NCBI GenBank assembly: GCA_937124615.1 | Contig: CAKZKR010000093.1 | Span: 1-54,062, forward strand | Direction: 5' to 3' | From: an uncultured bacterium | Lineage (GTDB): Bacteria; Hydrogenedentota; Hydrogenedentia; Hydrogenedentales; Hydrogenedentaceae | DNA: 54,062 nucleotides | Part shown: positions 8,987-17,627 of the stretch, piece by piece | Numbering within the stretch: position 1 is the stretch's first letter | Layout: every line of letters starts with the position of its first letter | Program-made: the position numbers and the translations under genes | Notes under the pieces: generated by a model | What the model saw: the letters and a program-made list of their open reading frames with translations, nothing else | What the model was told of the DNA's origin: nothing | Database searches by the model: none

Positions 8987-11257
8987 ATGAACTTTTTATC
9001 AACATTGCTTATTTATTGTTTTCTTTGTTCAGGATGGAATGCTGTACCCGATATTTCTTATGAGCATTATTTCCATGATTCATTGCCTTTGAAAAATATA
9101 AGTGTTTATGCCAGCCCACCGTATTTACCTATTTGTGTTATGGAAGATAAGGGTAGTCGAGTTTTGTATTATGGAACAGAAAAAGGTTTGTTTCAGACTA
9201 CTTTGTTAGATAAAACTGATTGGAATATGATTTTGGATACACCTCTTGAGAGTGGGCATATCTTTGATATTGAGGTTTATGAAAAGGGGAAAATGTATAT
9301 AGGAACATGGAACGGACTATATTTAATGGATAACAGCGAAATTGAGAAAATTAAGGACTTGGGAGATATCCCTGTTGCAGTTGTAAGGATTGCGAATGGG
9401 AAGGTCGTTGTTGGGAGTCCTGATGGTCTCTGGATAAAAAATGGGGATGGGAAATGGGAGCAATTAAAGGTCGTTTTACCTCGAAGTATTCGAGATATAG
9501 CAATAGATAATCAGGGAAATATCTGGATTGCTACGGGATGTGGATTGGTTCGTATTTATAACAAGGAAAAAGTAAACCATTATATTCAAAAGGAAGATGT
9601 ATTTGAACAGGTCTACCCGGAAAAAGAACTTGTTTCTAATAATTTAAGTGCAGTATGTGTCGTAAAGGGGGAGGAAATCTGGGCGGGTGGATTGGGGGGG
9701 ATTACTATATTAAAGGATGGGAAAGTGATTAAAAAATATTTACATACAGATTTTCCGGGGGTAATGATAACTAAAATTGTATATGACGAAGTTTCTGGAA
9801 AAATATGGATAGGGACGAATAATGGATTGGTTTGTTTACCAGAGGGTGATATGAAAAACAAGAAAGTTTTTCGGAGTGCCCGCTGGTTGTTGGATGATGA
9901 AGTTTGGGATGTGGTAATCGACGGAGATGATATATACATTGGTACTATTAAAGGAGTAAGTCGGTTATCAATATCCAAAAAAACATTAGCGGAAAAAGCA
10001 AAGTATTTTGAAACGGTAACACAGCAAAGGCACACCCGTGAACCGGGTATTGTAGAAAAGTGCCGATTGCGTGTCCCGGGGGATATTTCGACCTGGGAGC
10101 CAATGGATGATGATAATGATGGCGGATATACAAATATGTACCTTGCAAGCCTGGCGATTCAATATGCGGTAACACAGGATGTACAAGTTCGCGAACGGGC
10201 AAAACAGATTTTTAAAGGTATCTGTTTTTTAGAAGAGGTAACCGAAATGCCCGGTTTTATTGCGAGAACCGTTGTTCCCATTAATTGGACACAGGTTTGC
10301 GACTTTAATGAAGAAATATCTCCGCAGAAAAGGTCTTGGATGAAAGTTCACGACCCAAGATACAAACCTGTTGAGGTCCGCTGGCGGAAATCTCGTGATG
10401 GTAAGTGGCTTTGGAAAGGGGACACCAGTAGTGATGAGATAACGGCCCATTTCTTTGGTTGGACTATTTATTACGATTTGTGTGCAGATGATGAAGATAA
10501 GCAAAAATTAAAGTCCCTTGTCGAACGGGTTATGGATAAAATTATTGAGGATGGTTATGTTTTAAAGGATATTGATGGCACACATACCCGATGGGGAGTT
10601 TGGGCTCCTGAACGACTAAAACACGACCCGGATTGGTCGAATGAGAGGGGAATTAATGCGTTAGAGATTTTGTCGTATTTAAAATCTTCCTACCATATCA
10701 CAGGGAAAGATAAGTATCAGAAGGAATATGAACGCCTGCTGGTAGAAGAAGACTATGCTTCTCTCATAAGAAGAGCAAAGAATTATGGTGCTTCATCGCG
10801 GACCCATATTGATGATGAATTATTATCCTTTACCTATCCTGCTCTGTTCCGATATGAGAAAGAAGAACGATGGCTGAAAATTTATCGAGAAAGCATCCAG
10901 CACTGGTTTAAAGGAATAGAAAATGAACATAACCCGTTGTTTAATTTTATTTATGCATGGTGTATGGGCAATGACCCACATCTGGAGGAATCTATAAAAA
11001 CATTGAGAGAAATACCCTTTGATCTTATTAATTGGACTGTGGATAACAGGACGCGAGAGGATATCCATCTTGTTCGGGAACCTATTCTTGAAGATATACA
11101 GACATCTCGACTTCTTCCCCCGGGAGAGACGGCTGTTATCCGCTGGGATAAAAATCGGTGGCAGGCAATCCAGGGAGATGGTGGTTATACAGAATGGGCC
11201 CCTACTTTCTATTTATTCCCCTATTGGTTGGGACGATATCTGGGATTGATTAAATAA
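8987..11257 (+). CDS. Secreted beta-propeller / alpha-helical toroid protein
   Basis: A 756-residue exported protein of unknown function. An N-terminal signal peptide covers about residues 1-20. Residues 30-345 contain repeated blades of the two-component-regulator-propeller type: IWIATGCGLVRI, IWAGGLGGITIL, IWIGTNNGLVCL and IYIGTIKGVSRL. Residues 360-756 are helix-rich with repeated Trp/Tyr/Asp motifs (HARWGVWAPERL-like, WSNERGINALEILSYL), suggestive of an alpha/alpha toroid such as those found in glycan-active proteins. No histidine kinase or DNA-binding domain follows the propeller, so it is not a hybrid sensor. It could be a surface or periplasmic carbohydrate-related protein; this is inference. 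GGAAG precedes the ATG. Confidence 0.65.
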   Translation: MNFLSTLLIYCFLCSGWNAVPDISYEHYFHDSLPLKNISVYASPPYLPICVMEDKGSRVLYYGTEKGLFQTTLLDKTDWNMILDTPLESGHIFDIEVYEKGKMYIGTWNGLYLMDNSEIEKIKDLGDIPVAVVRIANGKVVVGSPDGLWIKNGDGKWEQLKVVLPRSIRDIAIDNQGNIWIATGCGLVRIYNKEKVNHYIQKEDVFEQVYPEKELVSNNLSAVCVVKGEEIWAGGLGGITILKDGKVIKKYLHTDFPGVMITKIVYDEVSGKIWIGTNNGLVCLPEGDMKNKKVFRSARWLLDDEVWDVVIDGDDIYIGTIKGVSRLSISKKTLAEKAKYFETVTQQRHTREPGIVEKCRLRVPGDISTWEPMDDDNDGGYTNMYLASLAIQYAVTQDVQVRERAKQIFKGICFLEEVTEMPGFIARTVVPINWTQVCDFNEEISPQKRSWMKVHDPRYKPVEVRWRKSRDGKWLWKGDTSSDEITAHFFGWTIYYDLCADDEDKQKLKSLVERVMDKIIEDGYVLKDIDGTHTRWGVWAPERLKHDPDWSNERGINALEILSYLKSSYHITGKDKYQKEYERLLVEEDYASLIRRAKNYGASSRTHIDDELLSFTYPALFRYEKEERWLKIYRESIQHWFKGIENEHNPLFNFIYAWCMGNDPHLEESIKTLREIPFDLINWTVDNRTREDIHLVREPILEDIQTSRLLPPGETAVIRWDKNRWQAIQGDGGYTEWAPTFYLFPYWLGRYLGLIK

Positions 11258-11427
11258 ATGGGAATTAGGATTCGTTTTTAATTATGTTCGGTATATAATT
11301 CTGTTTTTTGGGACCGATATTGTTTATCAAATTACCCTGTAAGTTTTAATATTTTACTTGTATTTGTTTAGAATACACACATATTTTTTACCTGTTATTT
11401 CGGGATTTTCCAGAATAAGGTGTTTAC

Positions 11428-12120
11428 ATGATACATTTTTTGGATTGGAGTTTTATTTGGCAAACAATTGGTGTTGTTGGTGCTATCATCTTTTTCGGTC
11501 GATTTTATATACAATGGATATGGTCTGAAAAGTTGGGTCGAAGTGTTATCCCGATTGTTTTCTGGTATATGAGTTCTATCGGGTCTATTCTGCTGTTAGG
11601 ATATGGAGTATATATCCTTTCCCCTGTGGGTGTAGCTAGTTATGGATTTAACCTTCTGGTATATGCCCGGAATTTAATTCATATTTGGAGGAAACAGAAT
11701 AAACTTACATCGTTCCGTTATTACCTTACTCATGGGCTTGTTCTTCTTGCATTTATTATTTCGACAGTTGTAGTGTGTTATGTTTTTTACAAGAAGTTTT
11801 TCCATGTCCGCGAAATGGCAAGGCTGCATGCTGTTCAATACAGTTTCTGGATTTTTCTTGGATTGGTCGGGCAGATATTTTTTGCATTGCGTTTCCTGAT
11901 TCAATGGTTAGCCACAGAAGCGAAAAGACAAAGTGTAATACCTTCAATATTCTGGTATCTCAGTTTATTCGCCTCTTTTTTACAAATCATTTCCTATGCT
12001 TTCCAAAAAGAATGGTTATATGCTATCGGTTTGTTAACAACTCTCTTCATATATTTCAGGAATATATGGCTTCTTAAAAAAGGTAAGAAGGTTTTATCTG
12101 AAAGTAATGGGAGTAATTAA
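11428..12120 (+). CDS. Tandem LAB_N (lipid A biosynthesis N-terminal) membrane protein
   Basis: A 230-residue integral membrane protein made of two copies of the LAB_N domain. Copy one covers about residues 5-80 (GRFYIQWIWSEKLGRSVIP.FWYMSS). Copy two covers about 125-220 (ALRFLIQWLATEAKRQSVIPSIFWYLS). Each copy has the IQW, S/TE, SVIP and FWY signature and about three membrane helices. The domain is named from the N-terminus of some LpxB-type proteins and is often linked to glycolipid glycosyltransferases. Here no glycosyltransferase is attached or adjacent. It is probably a lipid-sugar membrane component; the exact role is unknown. Confidence 0.75.
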   Translation: MIHFLDWSFIWQTIGVVGAIIFFGRFYIQWIWSEKLGRSVIPIVFWYMSSIGSILLLGYGVYILSPVGVASYGFNLLVYARNLIHIWRKQNKLTSFRYYLTHGLVLLAFIISTVVVCYVFYKKFFHVREMARLHAVQYSFWIFLGLVGQIFFALRFLIQWLATEAKRQSVIPSIFWYLSLFASFLQIISYAFQKEWLYAIGLLTTLFIYFRNIWLLKKGKKVLSESNGSN

Positions 12121-12157
12121 AGAATAAGGAATTATAGAAAAAGAAAGAGGTCTTTTT

Positions 12158-12775
12158 ATGAATATAGATAATATTAGATTAGAGAGAGAAGAGGATTTTA
12201 GAGACACAGAAGTTTTAACAAGGGAGGCATTCTGGGATTTATATAGGCCGGGATGTGTTGAACATCTTCTGGTACATAAATTGAGAAAAACACCTGCTTT
12301 TGTAAAGGAACTTGACTTTGTGGCGGTATGTAATCATAGAATTGTTGGAAACATTATGTTTTCCAGAGCAATGATTCTTGATGAGCAACAGGGAAAATAT
12401 GAAGTTTTAACTTTGGGACCCGTCAGTGTTCACCCCGAATTTCAAAAGAAAGGAATCGGTTCTCAACTGATTCGGCATGGGATTGTCTGTGAGAGAGAAA
12501 AGGGCTTGAAGGCTTTAGTTCTTTTTGGGTCTCCGGAATATTATCAACGGTTTGGTTTTGTGAATGCGAAGGAATTCAATATTAGAACATCCGATGGACA
12601 GAATTTTGATGCTTTTATGGTATTAGAACTATATAATGGCAGTCTGAAGGGTATTGAAGGACGGTACTTTGAAGACTCTGTTTTTCAAATTGATATGCGG
12701 GAAGTGGAAGAATTTGAAAAAGGATTTCCTTACAAGGAAAAGCATATAACACCAACACAATTGTTTCCCGGATAG
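12158..12775 (+). CDS. GNAT family N-acetyltransferase
   Basis: A 205-residue cytosolic acyl-CoA-dependent acetyltransferase of the GNAT fold (YhbS-like group). The acetyl-CoA binding motif A is visible as LGPVSVHPEFQKKGIGSQLIRHGI at about residues 86-110, with the R/Q-x-x-G-x-G/A core as QKKGIG. A following segment, ALVLFGSPEYYQRFGFV, is typical of the YhbS-like group. The substrate cannot be deduced. AAAGAGG lies upstream of the ATG. The gene follows the LAB_N gene by 37 bp and may be co-transcribed with it. Confidence 0.85.
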   Translation: MNIDNIRLEREEDFRDTEVLTREAFWDLYRPGCVEHLLVHKLRKTPAFVKELDFVAVCNHRIVGNIMFSRAMILDEQQGKYEVLTLGPVSVHPEFQKKGIGSQLIRHGIVCEREKGLKALVLFGSPEYYQRFGFVNAKEFNIRTSDGQNFDAFMVLELYNGSLKGIEGRYFEDSVFQIDMREVEEFEKGFPYKEKHITPTQLFPG

Positions 12776-12809
12776 TCCATAGAAAGATATTCATAAAGGA
12801 CTAAAAAAA

Positions 12810-12885
12810 TGGTGGAGTCGAGGAGGATCGAACTCCCGACCTCATGACTGCCAGTCATGCGCTCTCCCAACTGAGCTACGACCCC
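12810..12885 (-). tRNA. tRNA-Ala (GGC anticodon)
   Basis: A 76-nt tRNA on the minus strand with all four arms. The acceptor stem is GGGGTCG/CGACTCC, the D-arm GCTC...GAGC, the anticodon stem CATGA/TCATG around loop CTGGCAG (anticodon GGC), and the T-arm GGGAG-TTCGATC-CTCCT. The 3' CCA is genome-encoded at 12810-12812. GGC reads alanine GCC/GCU codons. Confidence 0.96.
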
Positions 12886-12897
12886 ACAAGGATCCAT

Positions 12898-12927
12898 ATT
12901 ATATATCAAATTATCATTTGTTGTAAA
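12898..12927 (-). promoter_or_regulatory. Sigma-70-type promoter for tRNA-Ala
   Basis: On the minus strand a TTTACA hexamer (12922-12927) is followed after 18 bp by a perfect TATAAT (12898-12903). The -10 box lies 12 bp before the mature tRNA 5' end, which leaves room for a short leader to be removed by RNase P. Confidence 0.55.
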
Positions 12928-13004
12928 GTAGAGAAATGCATTAGAATTTTATAGTTTATTAAAATTAATGCTATTGTCTTTTTTATGATAAAGGGAAAAG
13001 TAAA

Positions 13005-14393
13005 ATGAAGAAAGACATTTTTAAAATATCTTTTTTGTTTATGGGTGTGTGGTTTCTTTTTTTGATGAGTTTTGTCTCTTTTCTATCTTATGGACAATCC
13101 GGGGGAAAGGAGGATGCTCCCGGTATATTGAGACCCCCATATCTATTGGATGAGCAAGGGAGAATTACTATATATCACGGGATTACCGTTTCCCGTTCTG
13201 CAAAGAATGCAGAAGATTTTCTCCCATGGCAGAAGAAAGAAGATTTTGAACGATTAAAAGAATGGGGATTTAATTTAGTCCGATATTTGATTTTTTGGGA
13301 GGCAATAGAGCCCGTCTCGGGACAATATAATAAAAAATATATGCAAGATACTTTAGAACGGTTGAAATGGTTAGAGGATTTAGGAATTGATGTGCTTTTA
13401 TGCATTCATCAGGACCTATTTAGTCGGCGATTCGGTGGCGTTGGTTTTCCGGATTGGGCTGTTCATGATGGTGGGTACCCGTTTACTTCTGTTACCCCCC
13501 AATATAAAAATTATTTTACAAAACCGGTAATGAGTTGTTTTGACTATTTCTGGCGAAGTGATGTGTTAAAAAATAGTTATGTTGATATGGTCAAATATGT
13601 CCTTTCGCATGTAGATAAGCTTCCACATTTAGTTGGGATCGAGGTGTTTGACCAGCCCTGGCCTCATATTGGTCCCGGTTTTGAACAAACCATACTTTCC
13701 GATTTTTATAAGCGTATTGAAAAAATGAAAATAGAGAACCGGTTTGAAACCATTTTATATTTTCAACCGATGTTGCTTTCAAGTGTTGTTATACCTACAG
13801 GACTGCAATTTCAACCTTCAACATTTTCTGTATATGCGGTCCGATATTATGACCCGTTTTACGAAGATGAAAATAGTGTTTATGGTAAAACAAATAATTG
13901 GGTTATGACCACGACGATTTCTCAAAGAGTTCGTGAGGCTCGCCGATGGGGTTTACCTATGCTCATAACGGATTTCGGTATAGGCCTAAATCCAGCGGAA
14001 ACAATGAGGTTTTTAGATGACTGGTTTTTACTGATGGACCAATATCATTTGGGGTGGGTATATGATTCGTATGACCGCGATACAGATAATGCTTATGGGA
14101 TTCTGGATAGTGAGGGGAACACAAAGCCTGTGTTGAGCAAATTAATACAGACTTATCCACAAAAAATTGCGGGTAAGAATCCAGTATGGTTTACAAAAGG
14201 GAATTTATTTAAACTGACTTATGAGCCAGCCGGAAATGTGGCTCCAACAGTTATTTTTATTCCCCGTGGCGATGTAGCGAGACAGGTTGTTGTAAATGTG
14301 AAACCTTATCCCTATGACCCGTTTAAAGACCTGCGTTTTGAATATAAAGCCAGTCCGGAAGAAAAGGTTGTAAATCTCGTCGTTCAATGGTAG
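13005..14393 (+). CDS. GH5 / endoglycoceramidase-like protein with altered catalytic residues
   Basis: A 462-residue exported protein with a signal peptide at about residues 1-30 and a TIM-barrel of the glycoside hydrolase 5 type. It most resembles the endoglycoceramidase-like subfamily: W-EAIEP, GIDVLLCIHQDLFSRRF, GIEVFDQPWPH and LPMLITDFGIG. In active members the acid/base glutamate lies in NEP and the nucleophile glutamate in T/SEFG. Here those positions read D216-Q217-P218 and T322-D323-F324. Both catalytic glutamates therefore seem to be replaced, by Gln and Asp. The protein may be a glycan-binding pseudo-enzyme or may use different chemistry. A short beta-rich tail follows, as in GH5 relatives. 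The next gene, menE, starts 29 bp after the stop. Confidence 0.75.
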   Translation: MKKDIFKISFLFMGVWFLFLMSFVSFLSYGQSGGKEDAPGILRPPYLLDEQGRITIYHGITVSRSAKNAEDFLPWQKKEDFERLKEWGFNLVRYLIFWEAIEPVSGQYNKKYMQDTLERLKWLEDLGIDVLLCIHQDLFSRRFGGVGFPDWAVHDGGYPFTSVTPQYKNYFTKPVMSCFDYFWRSDVLKNSYVDMVKYVLSHVDKLPHLVGIEVFDQPWPHIGPGFEQTILSDFYKRIEKMKIENRFETILYFQPMLLSSVVIPTGLQFQPSTFSVYAVRYYDPFYEDENSVYGKTNNWVMTTTISQRVREARRWGLPMLITDFGIGLNPAETMRFLDDWFLLMDQYHLGWVYDSYDRDTDNAYGILDSEGNTKPVLSKLIQTYPQKIAGKNPVWFTKGNLFKLTYEPAGNVAPTVIFIPRGDVARQVVVNVKPYPYDPFKDLRFEYKASPEEKVVNLVVQW

Positions 14394-14422
14394 AAAAATA
14401 AAATATCTACAAAAGAGCTGAT

Positions 14423-15859
14423 GTGTGTACATACAAATTACAGGATTATCTCAAGGAATATTCAAAGTTACCTTTAATTAAAACAGGTAAAGATATAGTT
14501 ACTTTTAATGAGATCCGGGAGAAATCCGATGTTTATTTCAAGGAATTAGCAATACTTGAAGGGAAACGAGTCGCAGTTGTCCCGTTTCCTTCCCCAGAAA
14601 CAATAACACTATTGTGTGCTCTAATAAGATTAAATTCACAAATAGTTTTACTTTCTCCTTTTGACCCCCCATCATTAATTCATAACTATGTCAATGAAAT
14701 ACAAATATCGGTGCTTTTTTGTGAGGATAAGTATCTCGATAAATATAAGGATATACCTATTCCTGTTTTGCCAATTAAGAAAATTGGGGATATAAACCCA
14801 TATTGTATATCCGGTAAAAGGAAGATAAACACTTATGAGACTGGCGAAAAAAGTACTTTTGTTATCCTGACCTCCGGGAGTTCTTCATCGCCAAAGAAAG
14901 TTGTTTTGTCCCTAAATAATCTTCTGACCAATGCTCATTATAGTAATAAGAATTTACCTTTTCAGCAGGGGGATACATGGTTACTGTCGCTTCCATTATT
15001 TCATGTATCTGGATTATCCATTTTCTTTCGTTCCATAGAAAGTGGCGGAACTGTTTTTATCCCACCTGAGAATATTCGCTGGTGGGAGGTATCATTACCC
15101 GTGGGAATAACACACATTTCTGTGGTTAGCACAGTTATGAAAAGGTTACTCAACAGGGAACGCTACTTTTTGGGAAAGAACCTGAAAGGTATATTACTTG
15201 GAGGGGGTCCCATCCCTGAGGGGATTGTTTATGACTGTTATAATCTGGGTTTACCATTGTATACAACTTATGGCTTAACAGAGATGGCTTCACAAGTAAC
15301 AACTTCATGTAGTAATGATTCCCTTTCACATCTATTGACCAGTGGAAAACCCTTGAGTCCTGATACGGTAAAGATAGACGAAGAGGGGGGTATTCTTGTT
15401 AGAGGTCCGTGCAGGTTTCAAGGATATTTGCATGAAAATACACTGGAACAGCCCTTTGATAATGAAGGATGGTTTGCTACTCAAGATATAGGTAGTTGGA
15501 CTATGGATGGTTATCTGAAAGTATTAGGTAGGAGGGATAATGTTTTTATCTGTGGAGGAGAAAATATTCAGCCGGAAGTAATTGAAAACCAGATAATGTC
15601 CAGTGGTTGTGTGAATAGAGTTATTGTTGTCCCAATGAAGAACGAAGAATATGGATATATACCTGTTGCTTTTGTTGAATATTCGGAAGGTAAAACAGAA
15701 AATGATCTAAAAAATTACCTAAGAGAGAGAATTTCGGGGATAAAGATACCCAGATATTTTTTTTCATTTCCTGAAGAATTTGAAGGAAAAGGAATAAAAA
15801 TATCCAGAAAAAAATTAACAGAATGGTTATATAAAGACAAAGAACGGACGGGAATGTGA
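14423..15859 (+). CDS. menE: MenE, o-succinylbenzoate--CoA ligase
   Basis: A 478-residue acyl-adenylate-forming enzyme that activates o-succinylbenzoate with CoA in menaquinone synthesis. The P-loop-like motif is VILTSGSSSSPKKVVLS near residues 150-166, a serine-rich variant of the usual TSGTTGxPKG. LLGGGPIPEG and TYGLTEMASQVTT follow near 255-295, and the hinge/C-terminal domain motif LGRRDNVFICGGENIQPEVIE lies near 370-390. The start is a GTG at 14423-14425, overlapped by an out-of-frame ATG at 14421. AAGAG sits a few bases upstream. The gene overlaps no neighbour but ends one base before the next ATG, which implies translational coupling to the broken CocE-type gene. MenE rather than another ligase is inferred from length, motif pattern and the presence of menF-menD nearby. 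Confidence 0.85.
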   Translation: MCTYKLQDYLKEYSKLPLIKTGKDIVTFNEIREKSDVYFKELAILEGKRVAVVPFPSPETITLLCALIRLNSQIVLLSPFDPPSLIHNYVNEIQISVLFCEDKYLDKYKDIPIPVLPIKKIGDINPYCISGKRKINTYETGEKSTFVILTSGSSSSPKKVVLSLNNLLTNAHYSNKNLPFQQGDTWLLSLPLFHVSGLSIFFRSIESGGTVFIPPENIRWWEVSLPVGITHISVVSTVMKRLLNRERYFLGKNLKGILLGGGPIPEGIVYDCYNLGLPLYTTYGLTEMASQVTTSCSNDSLSHLLTSGKPLSPDTVKIDEEGGILVRGPCRFQGYLHENTLEQPFDNEGWFATQDIGSWTMDGYLKVLGRRDNVFICGGENIQPEVIENQIMSSGCVNRVIVVPMKNEEYGYIPVAFVEYSEGKTENDLKNYLRERISGIKIPRYFFSFPEEFEGKGIKISRKKLTEWLYKDKERTGM

Positions 15860-15860
15860 T

Positions 15861-17501
15861 ATGAAATTTTTCCTAAAAAATGCTATTTTGTCTTTCCTCA
15901 TTGTTTTACTTTTTTCCTGCAATATTTTATCTGAAAAGAATTCAATAGAAATTCCGATGAGTGATGGGATTAAACTCAAAGCGGAATTATGGCTTCCTTC
16001 TCGAATAGGTTCCTTTCCTGTTTTATTAGAACGCACACCCTATAATCGTAAAGAGATTATTAAAATGCATCAGCATTTTGTTAACAAAGGTTATGCTGTG
16101 CTGGTGTAAAATCTTCGGGGGACTGTTGGTTCGGAAGGGAAATGGGAAGTTTTTGGGAGTGATAGTTGGGGTGGTCCCGGCAAACAAGATGGAATTGATA
16201 CGATAGAATGGATTAAAAAACAAAAATGGAGCAATGGGAAAATCGGTTTATTGGGTTTTTCTGCTTCTGCTATATCTGCAAAATTATTACTTGCTTCTCA
16301 ACCGGAAGGAGTCCAGTGTGCATATCTTGTTGCCGGTTCCGATAACTTTTACGAAACCGTTTTTCAAAATGGCTGTTATCGAAAAAATACTATAGAAGAA
16401 TGGGGGCCTGCTAAGGAATATTTGCCCGAGATAATAAAACATCCTTCGTATGATGAATTTTGGGAACGACGCAATGCCCGTTCACAGGCATTGCAAATAA
16501 AGGTTCCTGTGTATATCGTTGGGGGCTGGTTTGACCTGTTTCAGCGTAGTTCAATAGAATTTTTTAGATTGTTAAATACGAATGCAATTTCCCCAACTTA
16601 TGGAAAATGCAAACTTGTGATGCTCCCTTTAGCACACTCCGCACCCCCTGGAGAACTTGTTCTTGAGGACCGTGGAAAAACAAATCTAGACGAAAAATTG
16701 GGGAGTATGCAAGAGTGGTTTGATTATTGGCTTAAAGGTATTGATAATGGTATATATAACAAATCTGTAGTTGGCTTATTTATTATCAGCGATAGTCAGA
16801 ATCCGGGTGAAATAGGAAACTCGTACCAATTCTATGAAGATTTGCCATGGAGTAACAGTCCTACTAAATTATTTCTGAATACAGGAGGAAATCTTTCCCT
16901 ACAACAACCTTTGGAGGAGGAGCGTTTCTCAACATATATTTATGACCCAGCTGACCCAACACCATCAAAAGGTGGAAATAATTTAATTCCCCCTTCGGGT
17001 CCTTATGACCAGCGAGAAATAGAAAACAGAAGTGATTTGCTTATATTTACTTCACCACCCCTAAAAAAACATTTAACCCTAATGGGTCCCATAAAAGTGT
17101 TTTTATATGCATCAACGAATGTGAAAGATACTGATTTTGGGGTCCGATTCTGTGATGTATATCCCGACGGTAGATCTATGCTGATGAATGAAGGAATGGT
17201 TAAAGCCCGATATAGAGAATCTGTTCTTAAAGAGCAATTTATTGAAACCGGCAAGATATACGAATATGAAATTGACCTGTGGGATACCGCATTGGTTCTT
17301 GCACCTGAACATCGAATAAGAATCACTATAATTTCTGCGAGCAATCCTCGCTATGAACCGAATCCCAATACTGGCGAACCGTTCCGCCAACATACCCATA
17401 CATTAAAAGCCACAAACCAAATATATCATGATAAAACATATCCCTCATACATACTTCTCCCTTGCATCAATACCGCAGATACGCTCCAGGATTTATTTTG
17501 A
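15861..17501 (+). pseudogene. CocE/NonD-family lipoprotein hydrolase with in-frame nonsense codon
   Basis: Reading frame 15861-17501 encodes a CocE/X-Pro-dipeptidase-like alpha/beta hydrolase of about 545 residues, interrupted by one TAA at 16107-16109 (codon 83). The frame is unchanged on both sides. The text before the stop (GYAVLV) and after it (NLRGTVGSEG) join into the family motif in which Q or a similar residue normally stands at this place, so CAA to TAA is the simplest change. The N-terminus is a lipoprotein signal with lipobox LFSC. The nucleophile serine (S134, GFSAS), the GGWFD aspartate and the PLAHS histidine all lie after the stop. The 82-residue product would be inactive. An internal TTG at 16251 keeps the serine but loses the first strands. 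TAA ends many intact genes here, so general recoding is unlikely. A sequencing error remains possible. Confidence 0.85.
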
Positions 17502-17627
17502 TTTTTGTGTAAGAGGGAGTTCCTGTTAGAATATTTGGTTTGTTAATCATAAAATTTATGAATATTATTCTTTATAAAAGAAAGCATCTGATTAATAAAC
17601 TGAGAGATGAATAGAAGGAAAACAAGA

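Noticed and set aside
12774-12810. AGTCC/GGACT inverted repeat followed by A7 near the tRNA
   Set aside because: The loop is about 19 bases. On the plus strand it is followed by A rather than T, and on the tRNA strand the T-run precedes the stem, so it is not an intrinsic terminator.
14421-14423. ATG at 14421 as menE start
   Set aside because: It is out of frame with the AMP-binding protein; the overlapping GTG at 14423 is in frame.
16251-17501. Open frame 16251-17501 as an independent gene
   Set aside because: It begins at a TTG inside the CocE-type fold, in the same frame as 15861-16106, with no ribosome-binding site. It is the 3' part of the interrupted gene.
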